Below, piece after piece: positions 1-6,333 of a DNA stretch of 11,405 bases. Position 1 is the first letter of the stretch, and each line of letters begins with the position of its first letter. The stretch covers positions 1 to 11,405 of the forward strand of contig URHE01000060.1 in assembly GCA_900547595.1 (NCBI GenBank), given 5' to 3'. Made by a program: the position numbers and the translations under genes. The notes below the pieces were generated by a model, which saw nothing but the letters and a program-made list of their open reading frames with translations, made no database searches and was not told the origin of the DNA. Source of the stretch: an uncultured Desulfovibrio sp. Its GTDB lineage: Bacteria; Desulfobacterota; Desulfovibrionia; Desulfovibrionales; Desulfovibrionaceae.

Positions 1-2
1 TG

Positions 3-1013
3 GGGCCAGCCCAGGCGCGGCGGGTGGGCGTTATCTGTCTGGGCGCCATCGGCGACCTGCTCCTGCTCTCCGGCCTGCTCAGGGGGCTGCGCCGCGAACT
101 GCCCCGGGCATCCCTGGAACTGGTGGTTTCCCCGGGCAATGCGGGCGCCGTGCCCCTCATCGGCGAGGCCGACGCCGTGGCGGCCTTTGATGTGCGCCAT
201 GTGGTGTCCATGGTGCGCCATGTGCGCGCCCGGCAGTATGACCTCCTGTTCGACAGCACGCAGTGGGCGCGGCTTGGCGCCATTGTCAGCAGCCTGTCGG
301 GCGCCGGTCTCACGGTGGGCTTTTCCACGGCGGGGCAATGGCGCTCCCTGGGCTATGACCGCGTGGTCGCGCACAGCGCGCAACAGCACGAGACGGAAAA
401 TTTTCTCGCACTCGGCAGGGCGCTCTGGCCCGGCCTTTCCGGCGCTCCCGCCCTGCGCCTGCCCGACGGCGCGCCACCGCTGGCGGCCGGCATGGCCGAT
501 GGCCGCCGCCATGTCTTTCTCCATATGTGGCCGGCGGGCTACAAGAGGCACCTCAAGGAATGGCCCGCGGGGCACTGGGCGCGCCTGGCTCGCGAGCTGA
601 CCGGGCGCGGCTTCAGCGTCTGGCTCACCGGCAGCGGGGCGGATGCGGCCCGCAATGCGGCGTTTGTGCGGGAGCAGCTCTCCGGCGAGGCGCATGTCCA
701 TTCCCTGGCCGGGCGGGCCAGCCTCACCGATCTGGCGTGGCTTCTGGCGCGGGCGGACGCCGTGGTTTCCGTGAATACCGGCATCATGCATCTCGCCGCT
801 CTGGCGGGGGCGCCCACGGTGGGGCTGCATGGCGCCACCGATCCCCGCCGCTGGGGGCCGGTGGGGCCGCGGTGCGTGAGCCTGCTGCCGCGCAAGGGGC
901 AATGCGCCTATCTCAATCTCGGTTTTGAATATCCCCCGGGCGCCGAACCGGCGCTGGCGCATCTGCCCGTGGAAGACGTCCTGGCGGCGCTGGGGGGGCT
1001 GGGCGTTCTCTGA
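3..1013 (+). CDS. Glycosyltransferase family 9 (heptosyltransferase-like), 5' end cut by window edge
   Basis: A transferase of the GT9 family, which adds heptose or related sugars to lipopolysaccharide core at the cytoplasmic face of the inner membrane. The N-terminal strand and loop (VGVICLGAIGD) match the family's ILVIRLSSIGD pattern. The C-terminal donor-binding half holds the diagnostic stretch SVNTGIMHLAALAGAPTVGL followed by HGATDPRRWGP at about 770-880. The frame is open to the left edge. A GTG at 24 could start it, but it would leave only one residue before the first beta strand, so the true start probably lies outside the window. About 330 residues are visible, close to the normal family length. 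The next gene, dnaJ, converges on it. The sugar and acceptor cannot be read from sequence; ADP-heptose:LPS heptosyltransferase is the family default. Confidence 0.85.
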   Translation, partial: GPAQARRVGVICLGAIGDLLLLSGLLRGLRRELPRASLELVVSPGNAGAVPLIGEADAVAAFDVRHVVSMVRHVRARQYDLLFDSTQWARLGAIVSSLSGAGLTVGFSTAGQWRSLGYDRVVAHSAQQHETENFLALGRALWPGLSGAPALRLPDGAPPLAAGMADGRRHVFLHMWPAGYKRHLKEWPAGHWARLARELTGRGFSVWLTGSGADAARNAAFVREQLSGEAHVHSLAGRASLTDLAWLLARADAVVSVNTGIMHLAALAGAPTVGLHGATDPRRWGPVGPRCVSLLPRKGQCAYLNLGFEYPPGAEPALAHLPVEDVLAALGGLGVL

Positions 1014-1029
1014 GGGACATTGGCGGCAG

Positions 1030-1068
1030 AAAAAAAAGCGCCGCCGCCCGGGATGCGGGCGCCGGCGC
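1030..1068 (-). terminator. Rho-independent terminator of dnaJ
   Basis: Read on the minus strand, a 13-position GC-rich stem (1056-1068 with 1038-1050, a single C/C mismatch on the plus strand) with a 5-base loop is followed directly by eight T residues (complement of 1030-1037). It lies about 60 bases past the dnaJ stop. It has no T tract in the plus direction, so it should not end the glycosyltransferase transcript efficiently. Confidence 0.85.
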
Positions 1069-1089
1069 CGTCTGTCGTTCGCGTGGCTT

Positions 1090-1120
1090 CCCGGTGCGCC
1101 GGCCAGCGCCGGCTGCCGGG
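1090..1120. repeat. GC-rich inverted repeat just past the dnaJ stop
   Basis: GCCGGC (1098-1103) pairs with GCCGGC (1108-1113) around a 4-base loop. An outer CCCGG (1090-1094) pairs with CCGGG (1116-1120) across a small internal loop. No T tract follows on either strand. It begins 9 bases after the dnaJ stop and could stabilise the dnaJ mRNA 3' end ahead of the true terminator; that role is inference. Confidence 0.4.
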
Positions 1121-1128
1121 CGCGCGGC

Positions 1129-2238
1129 TCAATCGAGGCCCATGGCCTTGCCGATCTTCCTGGCCGCGCTCTTGACCTTGTCGAGCGGTGTTTCCTCTCC
1201 GGCGCGCTCGAATTCACGCAAAAGCTCTTCCTGCCGGGCGCTGAGGCGCGTGGGCGTGACCACCTTGACGGCCACGAGCATATCCCCGCGCTGCTTGCGC
1301 CCCGGGTAGGGCATTCCCTGGCCCGCAAGCCGCAGCAGAGCGCCCGACTGCACCCCCCGGGGAATATCCATGCCCAGGGGGGCGTCGATGCCCGGCACCT
1401 CCACCCGGCAGCCGAGAGCCGCCTGGGTGAAGCTGAGCTCCTGCGTGAAGATCAGGTCCTGTCCATGGCGTTCCCAACGGGCGTCATCCTCAACAGTGAG
1501 CACCACATAGAGGTCCCCGGGTGGCCCGCCATGGAAGCCCGCCTCGCCTTCGCCGCGCACACGCAGACGCGTGCCCGTGTCCACACCCGCGGGGATGCGC
1601 ACCATGATCTCGCGCGAATCCTCCACGCGGCCTTCGCCCTTGCAACGGGCGCAGGGCCTGGAAATGACGCGGCCCGTGCCCCTGCATGCCGGGCAGGGCA
1701 TGGCGAGCTGGAAAAAGCCCTGGTTGCGGCGCACCTGGCCGGTCCCGTGACACTGGCGGCAGGGTTCCGCCTTGCTCCCCGGGGCGGCGCCGCTGCCCTT
1801 GCAGTCAGGGCATTCCACATGCCGGGGCAGGGTGAGGCTGATCTCGTCCCCGTGGGCCGCCTGGGCGAAGCTGATGGTGAGATTGTAGCGCAGGTCAGCG
1901 CCCGCCTCGGCGCGGGAACCGCGCATGGACCCGCCGAAACCGAAAAGGTCGCCGAAGATGTCGCTGAAATGCGCGAAAATGTCTTCCGCGTTGCCGAACC
2001 CGCCGGCGCCCCCCTGCACACCGGCATGGCCGAAACGGTCATAGCGGGCGCGTTTTTCCGGGTCCCGGAGCACCTCGTAGGCTTCGGCGGCCTCCCGGAA
2101 GCGTATCTCGGCATCGGCGTCGCCGGGATTCCTGTCCGGGTGGTAGCGCATGGCGAGTTTGCGGTAGGCGTGCTTGATCTCATCGGCTCCGGCGTCGCGC
2201 GAGACGCTGAGCACTTCGTAATAATCGCGTTCTGTCAT
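1129..2238 (-). CDS. dnaJ: Chaperone protein DnaJ (Hsp40), type I
   Basis: Co-chaperone that delivers unfolded proteins to DnaK and stimulates its ATPase, in the cytoplasm. All domains of a type I DnaJ are visible in 369 residues, a normal length. The J domain spans 1-70 with the HPD tripeptide at 33-35. A Gly/Phe-rich linker (about 74-105) follows. The zinc-binding domain has four CxxCxGxG repeats (CPDCKGSG starting at Cys143, CRQCHGTG, CPACRGTG, CARCKGEG). The C-terminal substrate-binding domains complete it. The ATG at 2238 opens directly with the canonical MTERDYYEVL; the nearest purine-rich patch (AAGGA) is about 15 bases upstream, so the ribosome site is weak. It follows rpoZ by 54 bases on the same strand and is probably co-transcribed. 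The dnaK end lies about 9 kb away, so dnaKJ is not an operon here. Confidence 0.97.
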   Translation of the reverse strand: MTERDYYEVLSVSRDAGADEIKHAYRKLAMRYHPDRNPGDADAEIRFREAAEAYEVLRDPEKRARYDRFGHAGVQGGAGGFGNAEDIFAHFSDIFGDLFGFGGSMRGSRAEAGADLRYNLTISFAQAAHGDEISLTLPRHVECPDCKGSGAAPGSKAEPCRQCHGTGQVRRNQGFFQLAMPCPACRGTGRVISRPCARCKGEGRVEDSREIMVRIPAGVDTGTRLRVRGEGEAGFHGGPPGDLYVVLTVEDDARWERHGQDLIFTQELSFTQAALGCRVEVPGIDAPLGMDIPRGVQSGALLRLAGQGMPYPGRKQRGDMLVAVKVVTPTRLSARQEELLREFERAGEETPLDKVKSAARKIGKAMGLD

Positions 2239-2292
2239 GATACTAGTGGAGGGTCCTTGCGCGGGCGCGCGGCTCTGGCACGCCCCGGCCCG

Positions 2293-2556
2293 TCAGTTCC
2301 CGGCGGTTGTCCCGTCGTCGGCGGTGGCGGCGACCGCTTCCCCATCCGTCGGAAGCGGCGTATAGAGCGTCTTGTCGTCGGGCAGGATTTTTCCGGCCGC
2401 GATTTCGCGCAGCGCGGTGACGACTTCCTTGTTGCGCGATTCCAGCAGGGGCTCGTAGCCCTCGCGATACTGGCGCACGCGCTTGATGGCCATTTGCACG
2501 AGCAGGAAACGGTTGTCCACGCGTTCCTGACAATCTTCCACGGTGATGCGGGCCAT
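2293..2556 (-). CDS. rpoZ: DNA-directed RNA polymerase subunit omega
   Basis: Small subunit of RNA polymerase that helps assemble and stabilise the beta' subunit. The 87-residue protein starts MARITVEDC and has the conserved omega core (NRFLLVQMAIKRVRQYREG) followed by NKEVVTALREIAAGKI. The frame continues 20 codons further upstream. I chose the ATG at 2556 because it gives the family N-terminus and has GGAGG five bases before it, whereas the longer form would begin upstream of the predicted promoter elements. The tail after about residue 65 is Ala/Thr-rich and poorly conserved, as is usual for omega. It heads a probable rpoZ-dnaJ unit. Confidence 0.93.
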   Translation of the reverse strand: MARITVEDCQERVDNRFLLVQMAIKRVRQYREGYEPLLESRNKEVVTALREIAAGKILPDDKTLYTPLPTDGEAVAATADDGTTAGN

Positions 2557-2588
2557 GCTGCCTCCGTTTGCGGCGGGATCGTGCCGGA

Positions 2589-2616
2589 AAACTATTACCG
2601 CCCGCGGCGTTGTCAA
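2589..2616 (-). promoter_or_regulatory. Sigma70-type promoter of rpoZ-dnaJ
   Basis: On the minus strand a perfect -35 TTGACA (2616-2611) is followed by a 16-base spacer and TAGTTT (2594-2589). The expected start of transcription is about 2582, giving a leader of about 25 bases that carries the GGAGG ribosome site of rpoZ. The -35 is consensus and the -10 matches at three of six positions. Nothing resembling a heat-shock promoter was recognised. Confidence 0.6.
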
Positions 2617-2640
2617 GGGGCGGTCGGTCGCCGGAGAATG

Positions 2641-2668
2641 TTCACCGGCTGAAACGCGTTACTTTAGA
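2641..2668 (+). promoter_or_regulatory. Possible weak promoter of the ttcA-like gene
   Basis: TTCACC (2641-2646), a 16-base spacer and TTTAGA (2663-2668) form a poor sigma70 match. A small hairpin follows in the leader: CGCCGTT (2694-2700) pairs with AACGGCG (2706-2712). This is the best candidate seen in the divergent rpoZ/ttcA-like gap, but the match is weak. Confidence 0.25.
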
Positions 2669-2743
2669 CGAGAGGGCCATGGCCGTCAAGTCACGCCGTT
2701 CCGGAAACGGCGTATACGGATGTGGCCCCGCAACGGAATCTGT

Positions 2744-3532
2744 ATGGCACGGGAAAAACGGACATACGCGCAGGAAGTTTGTGTCAGGGCGGCGGGGCTT
2801 GCCATGCAGAAGGCGGCCATGCTCCGCCCCGGCTGCCGCGTTGGCGTGGCTGTTTCCGGCGGCGTGGACAGTTTTGTTCTGCTCAAGACCCTCAGGATAC
2901 GTCAGGGCATCGTGCCGTTCCGTTTCGAGATCATGGCGCTGCACTGCAACCCGGGCTTTGACGCGCGGGCGCATGCGGCGCTCTTGCCGTGGCTGGCCTC
3001 CGAGGGGATTCCGGGGCATGTGGAGGTGACGGAGCATGGTCCCGAGGCGCATTCCGAACGCAACCGGAAGCGCTCCGCCTGTTTCCGTTGCGCGTGGCTC
3101 AGACGCAAACGGCTGTTCGACCTCTGCCGGCAGTATCATCTGACCCATCTTGCCCTCGGGCACACGGCGGATGACCTTGTGACCACGTTTTTTCTCAATC
3201 TCTGCCGCAATGGCCGCGTGGACGGCCTGAGCATGCGCGAGACTTTTTTCGGCGGCGGCCTCGAGCTGGTGCGGCCGCTGCTGCTGGTGGAAAAAAAGCA
3301 TGTCAGCGCGGCGGCCCGGCAGTGGGGGCTGCCGGTCTGGGGGAATGCCTGTCCTTCAGCGGGGCATACCGCGCGCAGCGAGATGGAGGCGACGCTCCGG
3401 ACGCTTTCCGGAGCCATACCGGACGCGCGCCGTTCCATCCTGCGGGGCCTCACCCGCTGGCAGCTGGCCCGGCATGCGGTGGCGACCGCCGACGCGGCTA
3501 GCCGTACAGATGACGCGGGAGCGTCTGGTTGA
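2744..3532 (+). CDS. TtcA-like PP-loop tRNA sulfurtransferase (tRNA 2-thiocytidine synthetase family)
   Basis: Probable enzyme that activates a tRNA base with ATP and replaces its oxygen with sulfur. The PP-loop is SGGVDS (residues 38-43). Cys113 and Cys116 (CFRCAWLRRKRLFD) match the CxxC of TtcA. LGHTADDLVTTFFLNL matches the TtcA signature around GHxxDDxxETxxLN. Cys203 (ACPSAGHTARSEME) is the likely third ligand of a [4Fe-4S] cluster; E. coli TtcA uses Cys122, Cys125 and Cys222. The start is uncertain: ATG 2744 has ACGGA six bases upstream, while an in-frame ATG at 2720 would add eight residues. From 2744 the protein has 262 residues, shorter than E. coli TtcA (about 311). It could instead be another member of the TtcA/TilS superfamily, so I give no symbol. 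Its last 35 bases overlap the opposing SUKH-like gene. Confidence 0.75.
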   Translation: MAREKRTYAQEVCVRAAGLAMQKAAMLRPGCRVGVAVSGGVDSFVLLKTLRIRQGIVPFRFEIMALHCNPGFDARAHAALLPWLASEGIPGHVEVTEHGPEAHSERNRKRSACFRCAWLRRKRLFDLCRQYHLTHLALGHTADDLVTTFFLNLCRNGRVDGLSMRETFFGGGLELVRPLLLVEKKHVSAAARQWGLPVWGNACPSAGHTARSEMEATLRTLSGAIPDARRSILRGLTRWQLARHAVATADAASRTDDAGASG

Positions 3533-3947
3533 AAAAGCTCTCCACCGTGTCGGCGAGTTTGGTGATGGCGCCGTTGCGCTGCTCCAGATAATAGACGCTT
3601 TCGTCGCCCGGGAGCATCAGCAGCCGGTCGCCGGGATTGTGCAGATACAGTTCGCCGATGACGAGCGCCTCCGAAGCCGGCATGACGATGGGGCCGAATT
3701 CGCGCGCCTTGAGCGAGAGGCCGTTCATGGAAATGGCCGCGCAGTGGCGGAGGAGCCGCTTCAGGCCGTCCGCAAGGCGGAAGTCCAGCCGGCTTTCCAG
3801 GGCCGCGATGGCGTCGTCCGCAAGGCCCGGTTCCGCATTGAGGTCCGGAAAATCGCGCACGGCGGCATAAAACTCCGGCAGGCAGGCGGCCAGCGCCCGC
3901 TTGCCCGGATTTTCCCCGGATGTCTGGTTCATGGGTCCCTGTGACAT
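3498..3947 (-). CDS. Small SMI1/KNR4 (SUKH)-like protein
   Basis: A 149-residue soluble protein without signal peptide or membrane segment. The middle (AALESRLDFRLADGLKRLLRHC, then a small loop with MNGLSL) and the end (SVYYLEQRNGAITKLADTVESFFN) resemble the E..LG..LP..lk.ll and ladSf.eFl signatures of the SUKH superfamily. Many members are immunity proteins that neutralise contact-dependent toxins; others are general binding proteins. The ATG at 3947 is preferred over an in-frame one at 4004 because GGGAGGGAG stands before it and the predicted transcription start is near 4000. No toxin gene is next to it. Its last 35 bases overlap the convergent ttcA-like gene. Family assignment is by eye and moderate; an ordinary hypothetical protein is the alternative. 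Confidence 0.65.
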   Translation of the reverse strand: MSQGPMNQTSGENPGKRALAACLPEFYAAVRDFPDLNAEPGLADDAIAALESRLDFRLADGLKRLLRHCAAISMNGLSLKAREFGPIVMPASEALVIGELYLHNPGDRLLMLPGDESVYYLEQRNGAITKLADTVESFFNQTLPRHLYG

Positions 3948-3977
3948 GGCTGCTCCCTCCCGTGTGCGATGCCGGAC

Positions 3978-3999
3978 GCGCCCGGCCTGGCCGGTGCGC
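3978..3999 (-). repeat. Stable stem-loop in the leader of the SUKH-like gene
   Basis: GCGC and CCGGC (3978-3986) pair with GCCGG and GCGC (3990-3999) around a 3-base loop with one bulged base. It would form at the very 5' end of the predicted SUKH-like mRNA (start about 4000). A role in mRNA protection is possible but unproven. Confidence 0.4.
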
Positions 4000-4006
4000 C
4001 GCATCC

Positions 4007-4035
4007 AGCATACACGGGCCGGGGCGGCATGTCAG
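4007..4035 (-). promoter_or_regulatory. Sigma70-type promoter of the SUKH-like gene
   Basis: On the minus strand CTGACA (4035-4030), a 17-base spacer and TATGCT (4012-4007) form a good match: five of six and four of six positions with ideal spacing. The predicted transcription start is near 4000, leaving a leader of about 53 bases. It is back to back with the promoter of the M23 peptidase gene, about 25 bases apart. Confidence 0.55.
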
Positions 4036-4060
4036 CAGGCGCGAGGCGGCGCGGACCGCA

Positions 4061-4089
4061 TTGACAGCGCGGCGGACCCCCTCTAGACT
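4061..4089 (+). promoter_or_regulatory. Sigma70-type promoter of the M23 peptidase gene
   Basis: A perfect TTGACA (4061-4066), a 17-base spacer and TAGACT (4084-4089, four of six) precede the gene. Transcription would start near 4094-4099, while the ATG is at 4099, so the mRNA would have at most about five leader bases and no ribosome binding site. Confidence 0.65.
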
Positions 4090-4098
4090 GGCTGCCTC

Positions 4099-4989
4099 AT
4101 GCTTTTCGGCAAGTACCATATCGTCATCTTCAAGGAAGGCCGCAGCGGCAGCCGCAACCTGCGGCTTCGCGGCTGGTTCGGCGTTACGGCCTGCCTGTTT
4201 CTGGCCGCTCTGGTGGGCTGCAATCTCTGGCTTTGGCGCGAATGGCTCGACTCCCGGCAGCTTGGGGAAGAGCTCGCCGCCGCGCAGCGCATGGCCGAGG
4301 AACAGCGCCGCCAGACGGTGAACCTGGCCGGGCGCATCACTGCCGTGAGCCGCGACCTTCTCCGCATCCAGCGTTTTGACTCCAAGTTGCGCCTGATGAT
4401 GAATATGGAAAAGGACCCGGCAGAAGTGGGGGACGGGCCCGGCGATTTTTCGCGCACCTATCTGCCGCTTCACCGGCAGGAACTGGCCGCGCGCAAGATG
4501 CAGGATTTTCTTGGCCGTCTTTCCGAGGCGACTCAGCTGGAGGAAGTGCGCCAGCAGGACCTCCTGCGCGCCCTGCGGGAGAATCGCGGCATCCTGGCCG
4601 CCATGCCTTCCATCTGGCCCGTGACGGGCTTTGTTTCCTCCAGCTTCGGCGGGCGGACCTCGCCCTTCAGCAGGGGCGGCCAGTTCCACAAGGGGCTGGA
4701 CATCAGCAACCGCATGGGCACGCCCATCGTGGCTCCCGCCGAGGGAACGGTCACCATGGCCGGACGCGACGGCGCCTACGGCAACAGCGTGGAGATCGAC
4801 CACGGCGGCGGCATCGTCACCAAGTACGCGCACCTGCAACGGGCCACGGTCAAGCCGGGGCAGTGGGTCCGCAGGGGCGAAGTCATCGGCCATATCGGCA
4901 TGACCGGCCGCACCACCGGCCCCCACCTGCATTACGAGGTGCGGCTCAACGGTGTGCCCGTCAATCCCATGCGCTATATCCTGGAATGA
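4099..4989 (+). CDS. Membrane-anchored M23 (LytM-type) peptidoglycan endopeptidase
   Basis: Zinc metallopeptidase predicted to cut peptide cross-links in peptidoglycan. A short basic cytoplasmic tail (MLFGKYHIVIFKEG to about residue 24) is followed by one membrane segment (about 27-46), a coiled-coil-like stretch rich in Glu, Gln and Ala (about 50-75 and again 135-160) and the catalytic M23 domain (about 173-296). The zinc ligands are visible: His197 and Asp201 (HKGLD) and His278 of HLHYE, with His276 as catalytic partner, plus the AHL histidine of KYAHL. All are intact, so it should be an active enzyme rather than a degenerate activator of the EnvC/NlpD kind. The ATG at 4099 gives the conserved basic N-terminus but has no ribosome site (GGCTGCCTC precedes it). 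It is transcribed from its own promoter and followed after 141 bases by the symporter gene. Confidence 0.9.
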   Translation: MLFGKYHIVIFKEGRSGSRNLRLRGWFGVTACLFLAALVGCNLWLWREWLDSRQLGEELAAAQRMAEEQRRQTVNLAGRITAVSRDLLRIQRFDSKLRLMMNMEKDPAEVGDGPGDFSRTYLPLHRQELAARKMQDFLGRLSEATQLEEVRQQDLLRALRENRGILAAMPSIWPVTGFVSSSFGGRTSPFSRGGQFHKGLDISNRMGTPIVAPAEGTVTMAGRDGAYGNSVEIDHGGGIVTKYAHLQRATVKPGQWVRRGEVIGHIGMTGRTTGPHLHYEVRLNGVPVNPMRYILE

Positions 4990-5041
4990 TCCCGGCGGCG
5001 CGCCGCGGTGCCCGACACGGGAAAATCCTGTTGCAACCGCC
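4990..5041. other. Gap after the M23 gene: short GC palindrome, no clear terminator
   Basis: A perfect 12-base palindrome GCGGCGCGCCGC (4995-5006) lies six bases after the M23 stop, and a small CCCG-ACA-CGGG hairpin at 5011-5021. Neither is followed by a T tract, so read-through from the M23 gene into the symporter operon is possible. Confidence 0.3.
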
Positions 5042-5070
5042 TTGCGCGGGGCGCCGCTCGCGCCTATAGT
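5042..5070 (+). promoter_or_regulatory. Sigma70-type promoter of the symporter-desulfidase operon
   Basis: TTGCGC (5042-5047), a 17-base spacer and TATAGT (5065-5070; five of six). Transcription should start near 5077, leaving a leader of about 54 bases before the ATG at 5131. Confidence 0.55.
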
Positions 5071-5078
5071 GGCGGGGC

Positions 5079-5104
5079 GTCCCGGTGCGCCGCATGCGCC
5101 GGAC
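5079..5104 (+). repeat. Stem-loop in the leader of the symporter operon
   Basis: GTCC then GGTGCG (5079-5089, one bulged C) pairs with TGCGCC then GGAC (5095-5104), with two G-U pairs and a 5-base loop. It would sit at the 5' end of the transcript, about 14 bases before the AGGAGG ribosome site, so it could affect mRNA stability or translation. It does not resemble a riboswitch I know. Confidence 0.4.
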
Positions 5105-5130
5105 AAGAGCCAGCCATGAGGAGGTTCGCC

Positions 5131-6333
5131 ATGGCAAAGATCGGAGACCTTTCGCTCATCATCAAACTGCTTGCCGGTCTTGTGCTTGGCGCCCTGCTCG
5201 GCTTTGTGGTCAACGAGGCGGTCATGGACGTGGTGGTTTCGGTGCGCCACATCCTCGGCCAGATCATCTTCTTCCTGGTGCCCCTTGTCATCGTGGGCTT
5301 CATTACCCCGGCCATCGTGCGTCTGGGCCAGAACGCAAGCAGGATCCTCGTGGCGGCGGTGGCGCTCGCCTATGTGTCGTCGGTGGGGGCGGCGTTCTTT
5401 TCCATGATCTCCGGCTATCTGGTCATCCCGCATCTTTCCATCGCCACCGAGGCGGAAACGCTGCGCAAGCTGCCCGATATGGTCTTTCGGCTGGACATCC
5501 CGCCGCTCTTCAGCGTCATGAGCGCCCTCATCACCGCGCTCTTCCTCGGCCTGGCCATCGCCTGGACGCGCGCCCAGACACTGACCGCGCTTTTCGAGGA
5601 ATTTGAAAAGGTCATCAGCTGGCTTGTGATCCATGTGCTCATCCCCATTCTCCCCGTATTCGTGGGGCTTTCGTTCATGGGGCTCGCGTATGAGGGCTCG
5701 CTCACGCGGCATCTGCCCATCTTTGTGACCATGGTGGCGCTGGTCATCGTGGGGCAGTTCATCTGGCTCGCTGTGCTCTACGGCATCGGCGGCGTGGTCT
5801 CCGGGCGCAATCCGGCACAGGTGTTCCGCTATTATGCGCCGGCCTACCTGACGGCGGTGGGCACTATGTCCAGCGCGGCGACCCTGCCGGTGGCCCTGGA
5901 ATGCGCGCACCGTTCGCCGGTGCTCAGCCGCACCATGGTGGAATTCATGGTGCCGCTGGGGGCCACGGTCCACCTGTGCGGCTCGGTGCTGACCGAGACC
6001 TTTTTCGTCATGACCATCAGCCTCATCCTGTACGGCGCGCTGCCCTCCCTGGGCACCATGATCCTGTTCTGCATCCTCCTCGGCATTTTCGCCGTGGGAG
6101 CGCCCGGTGTGCCCGGGGGAACGGTGGTGGCCTCCCTCGGCATCGTCACGGGCGTGCTGGGCTTTGACCAGACCGGCGTGGCCCTGCTCATCGCCATCTT
6201 CGCCCTGCAGGACAGCTTCGGCACGGCCTGCAACGTCACGGGCGACGGCGCGCTGACCCTTATCCTTGACGGCATCTTCAACCGCCATGGTCAGCTTGGA
6301 CCCATGCAGCACAGCGGCGGGACGGACGCATGA
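5131..6333 (+). CDS. SDF-family amino-acid/dicarboxylate:cation symporter with altered binding site; predicted cysteine or serine importer
   Basis: Inner-membrane secondary transporter of the GltP/DctA/GltPh fold, 400 residues with about eight long hydrophobic segments plus two re-entrant hairpins. The hairpin motif MSSAATLP (246-253), the seventh segment PLGATVHLCGS (to 285) and the eighth segment QDSFGTACNVTGD (360-372) align without gaps to GltPh. Asp361, Thr365, Asn368 and Asp372 correspond to Asp394, Thr398, Asn401 and Asp405. The acidic-substrate arginine (Arg397) is Gly364, and the NMDG motif is HLCG (281-284). The substrate is therefore unlikely to be glutamate or aspartate. The ATG at 5131 has a perfect AGGAGG six bases upstream; the frame extends back to 5008 but loses the family N-terminus. 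The stop overlaps the start of the desulfidase gene (ATGA), implying translational coupling and cysteine or serine as substrate (inference). Confidence 0.88.
   Translation: MAKIGDLSLIIKLLAGLVLGALLGFVVNEAVMDVVVSVRHILGQIIFFLVPLVIVGFITPAIVRLGQNASRILVAAVALAYVSSVGAAFFSMISGYLVIPHLSIATEAETLRKLPDMVFRLDIPPLFSVMSALITALFLGLAIAWTRAQTLTALFEEFEKVISWLVIHVLIPILPVFVGLSFMGLAYEGSLTRHLPIFVTMVALVIVGQFIWLAVLYGIGGVVSGRNPAQVFRYYAPAYLTAVGTMSSAATLPVALECAHRSPVLSRTMVEFMVPLGATVHLCGSVLTETFFVMTISLILYGALPSLGTMILFCILLGIFAVGAPGVPGGTVVASLGIVTGVLGFDQTGVALLIAIFALQDSFGTACNVTGDGALTLILDGIFNRHGQLGPMQHSGGTDA

Noticed and set aside
925..2652. A 575-codon open frame on the plus strand
   Set aside because: It is the reverse shadow of dnaJ and rpoZ, both certain by domain motifs, and has no recognisable domain.
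2680..3029. ATG at 2680 with a GAGAGG ribosome-like site, opening a 116-codon frame upstream of and overlapping the ttcA-like start
   Set aside because: The predicted protein is Arg-rich and unlike anything known after about 25 residues, and most of it lies over the conserved ttcA-like frame. It could at most be a leader-type frame, which the sequence does not support further.
5079..5130. Leader of the symporter operon considered as a riboswitch
   Set aside because: The leader is only about 54 bases with one simple hairpin and no known aptamer pattern or alternative terminator.
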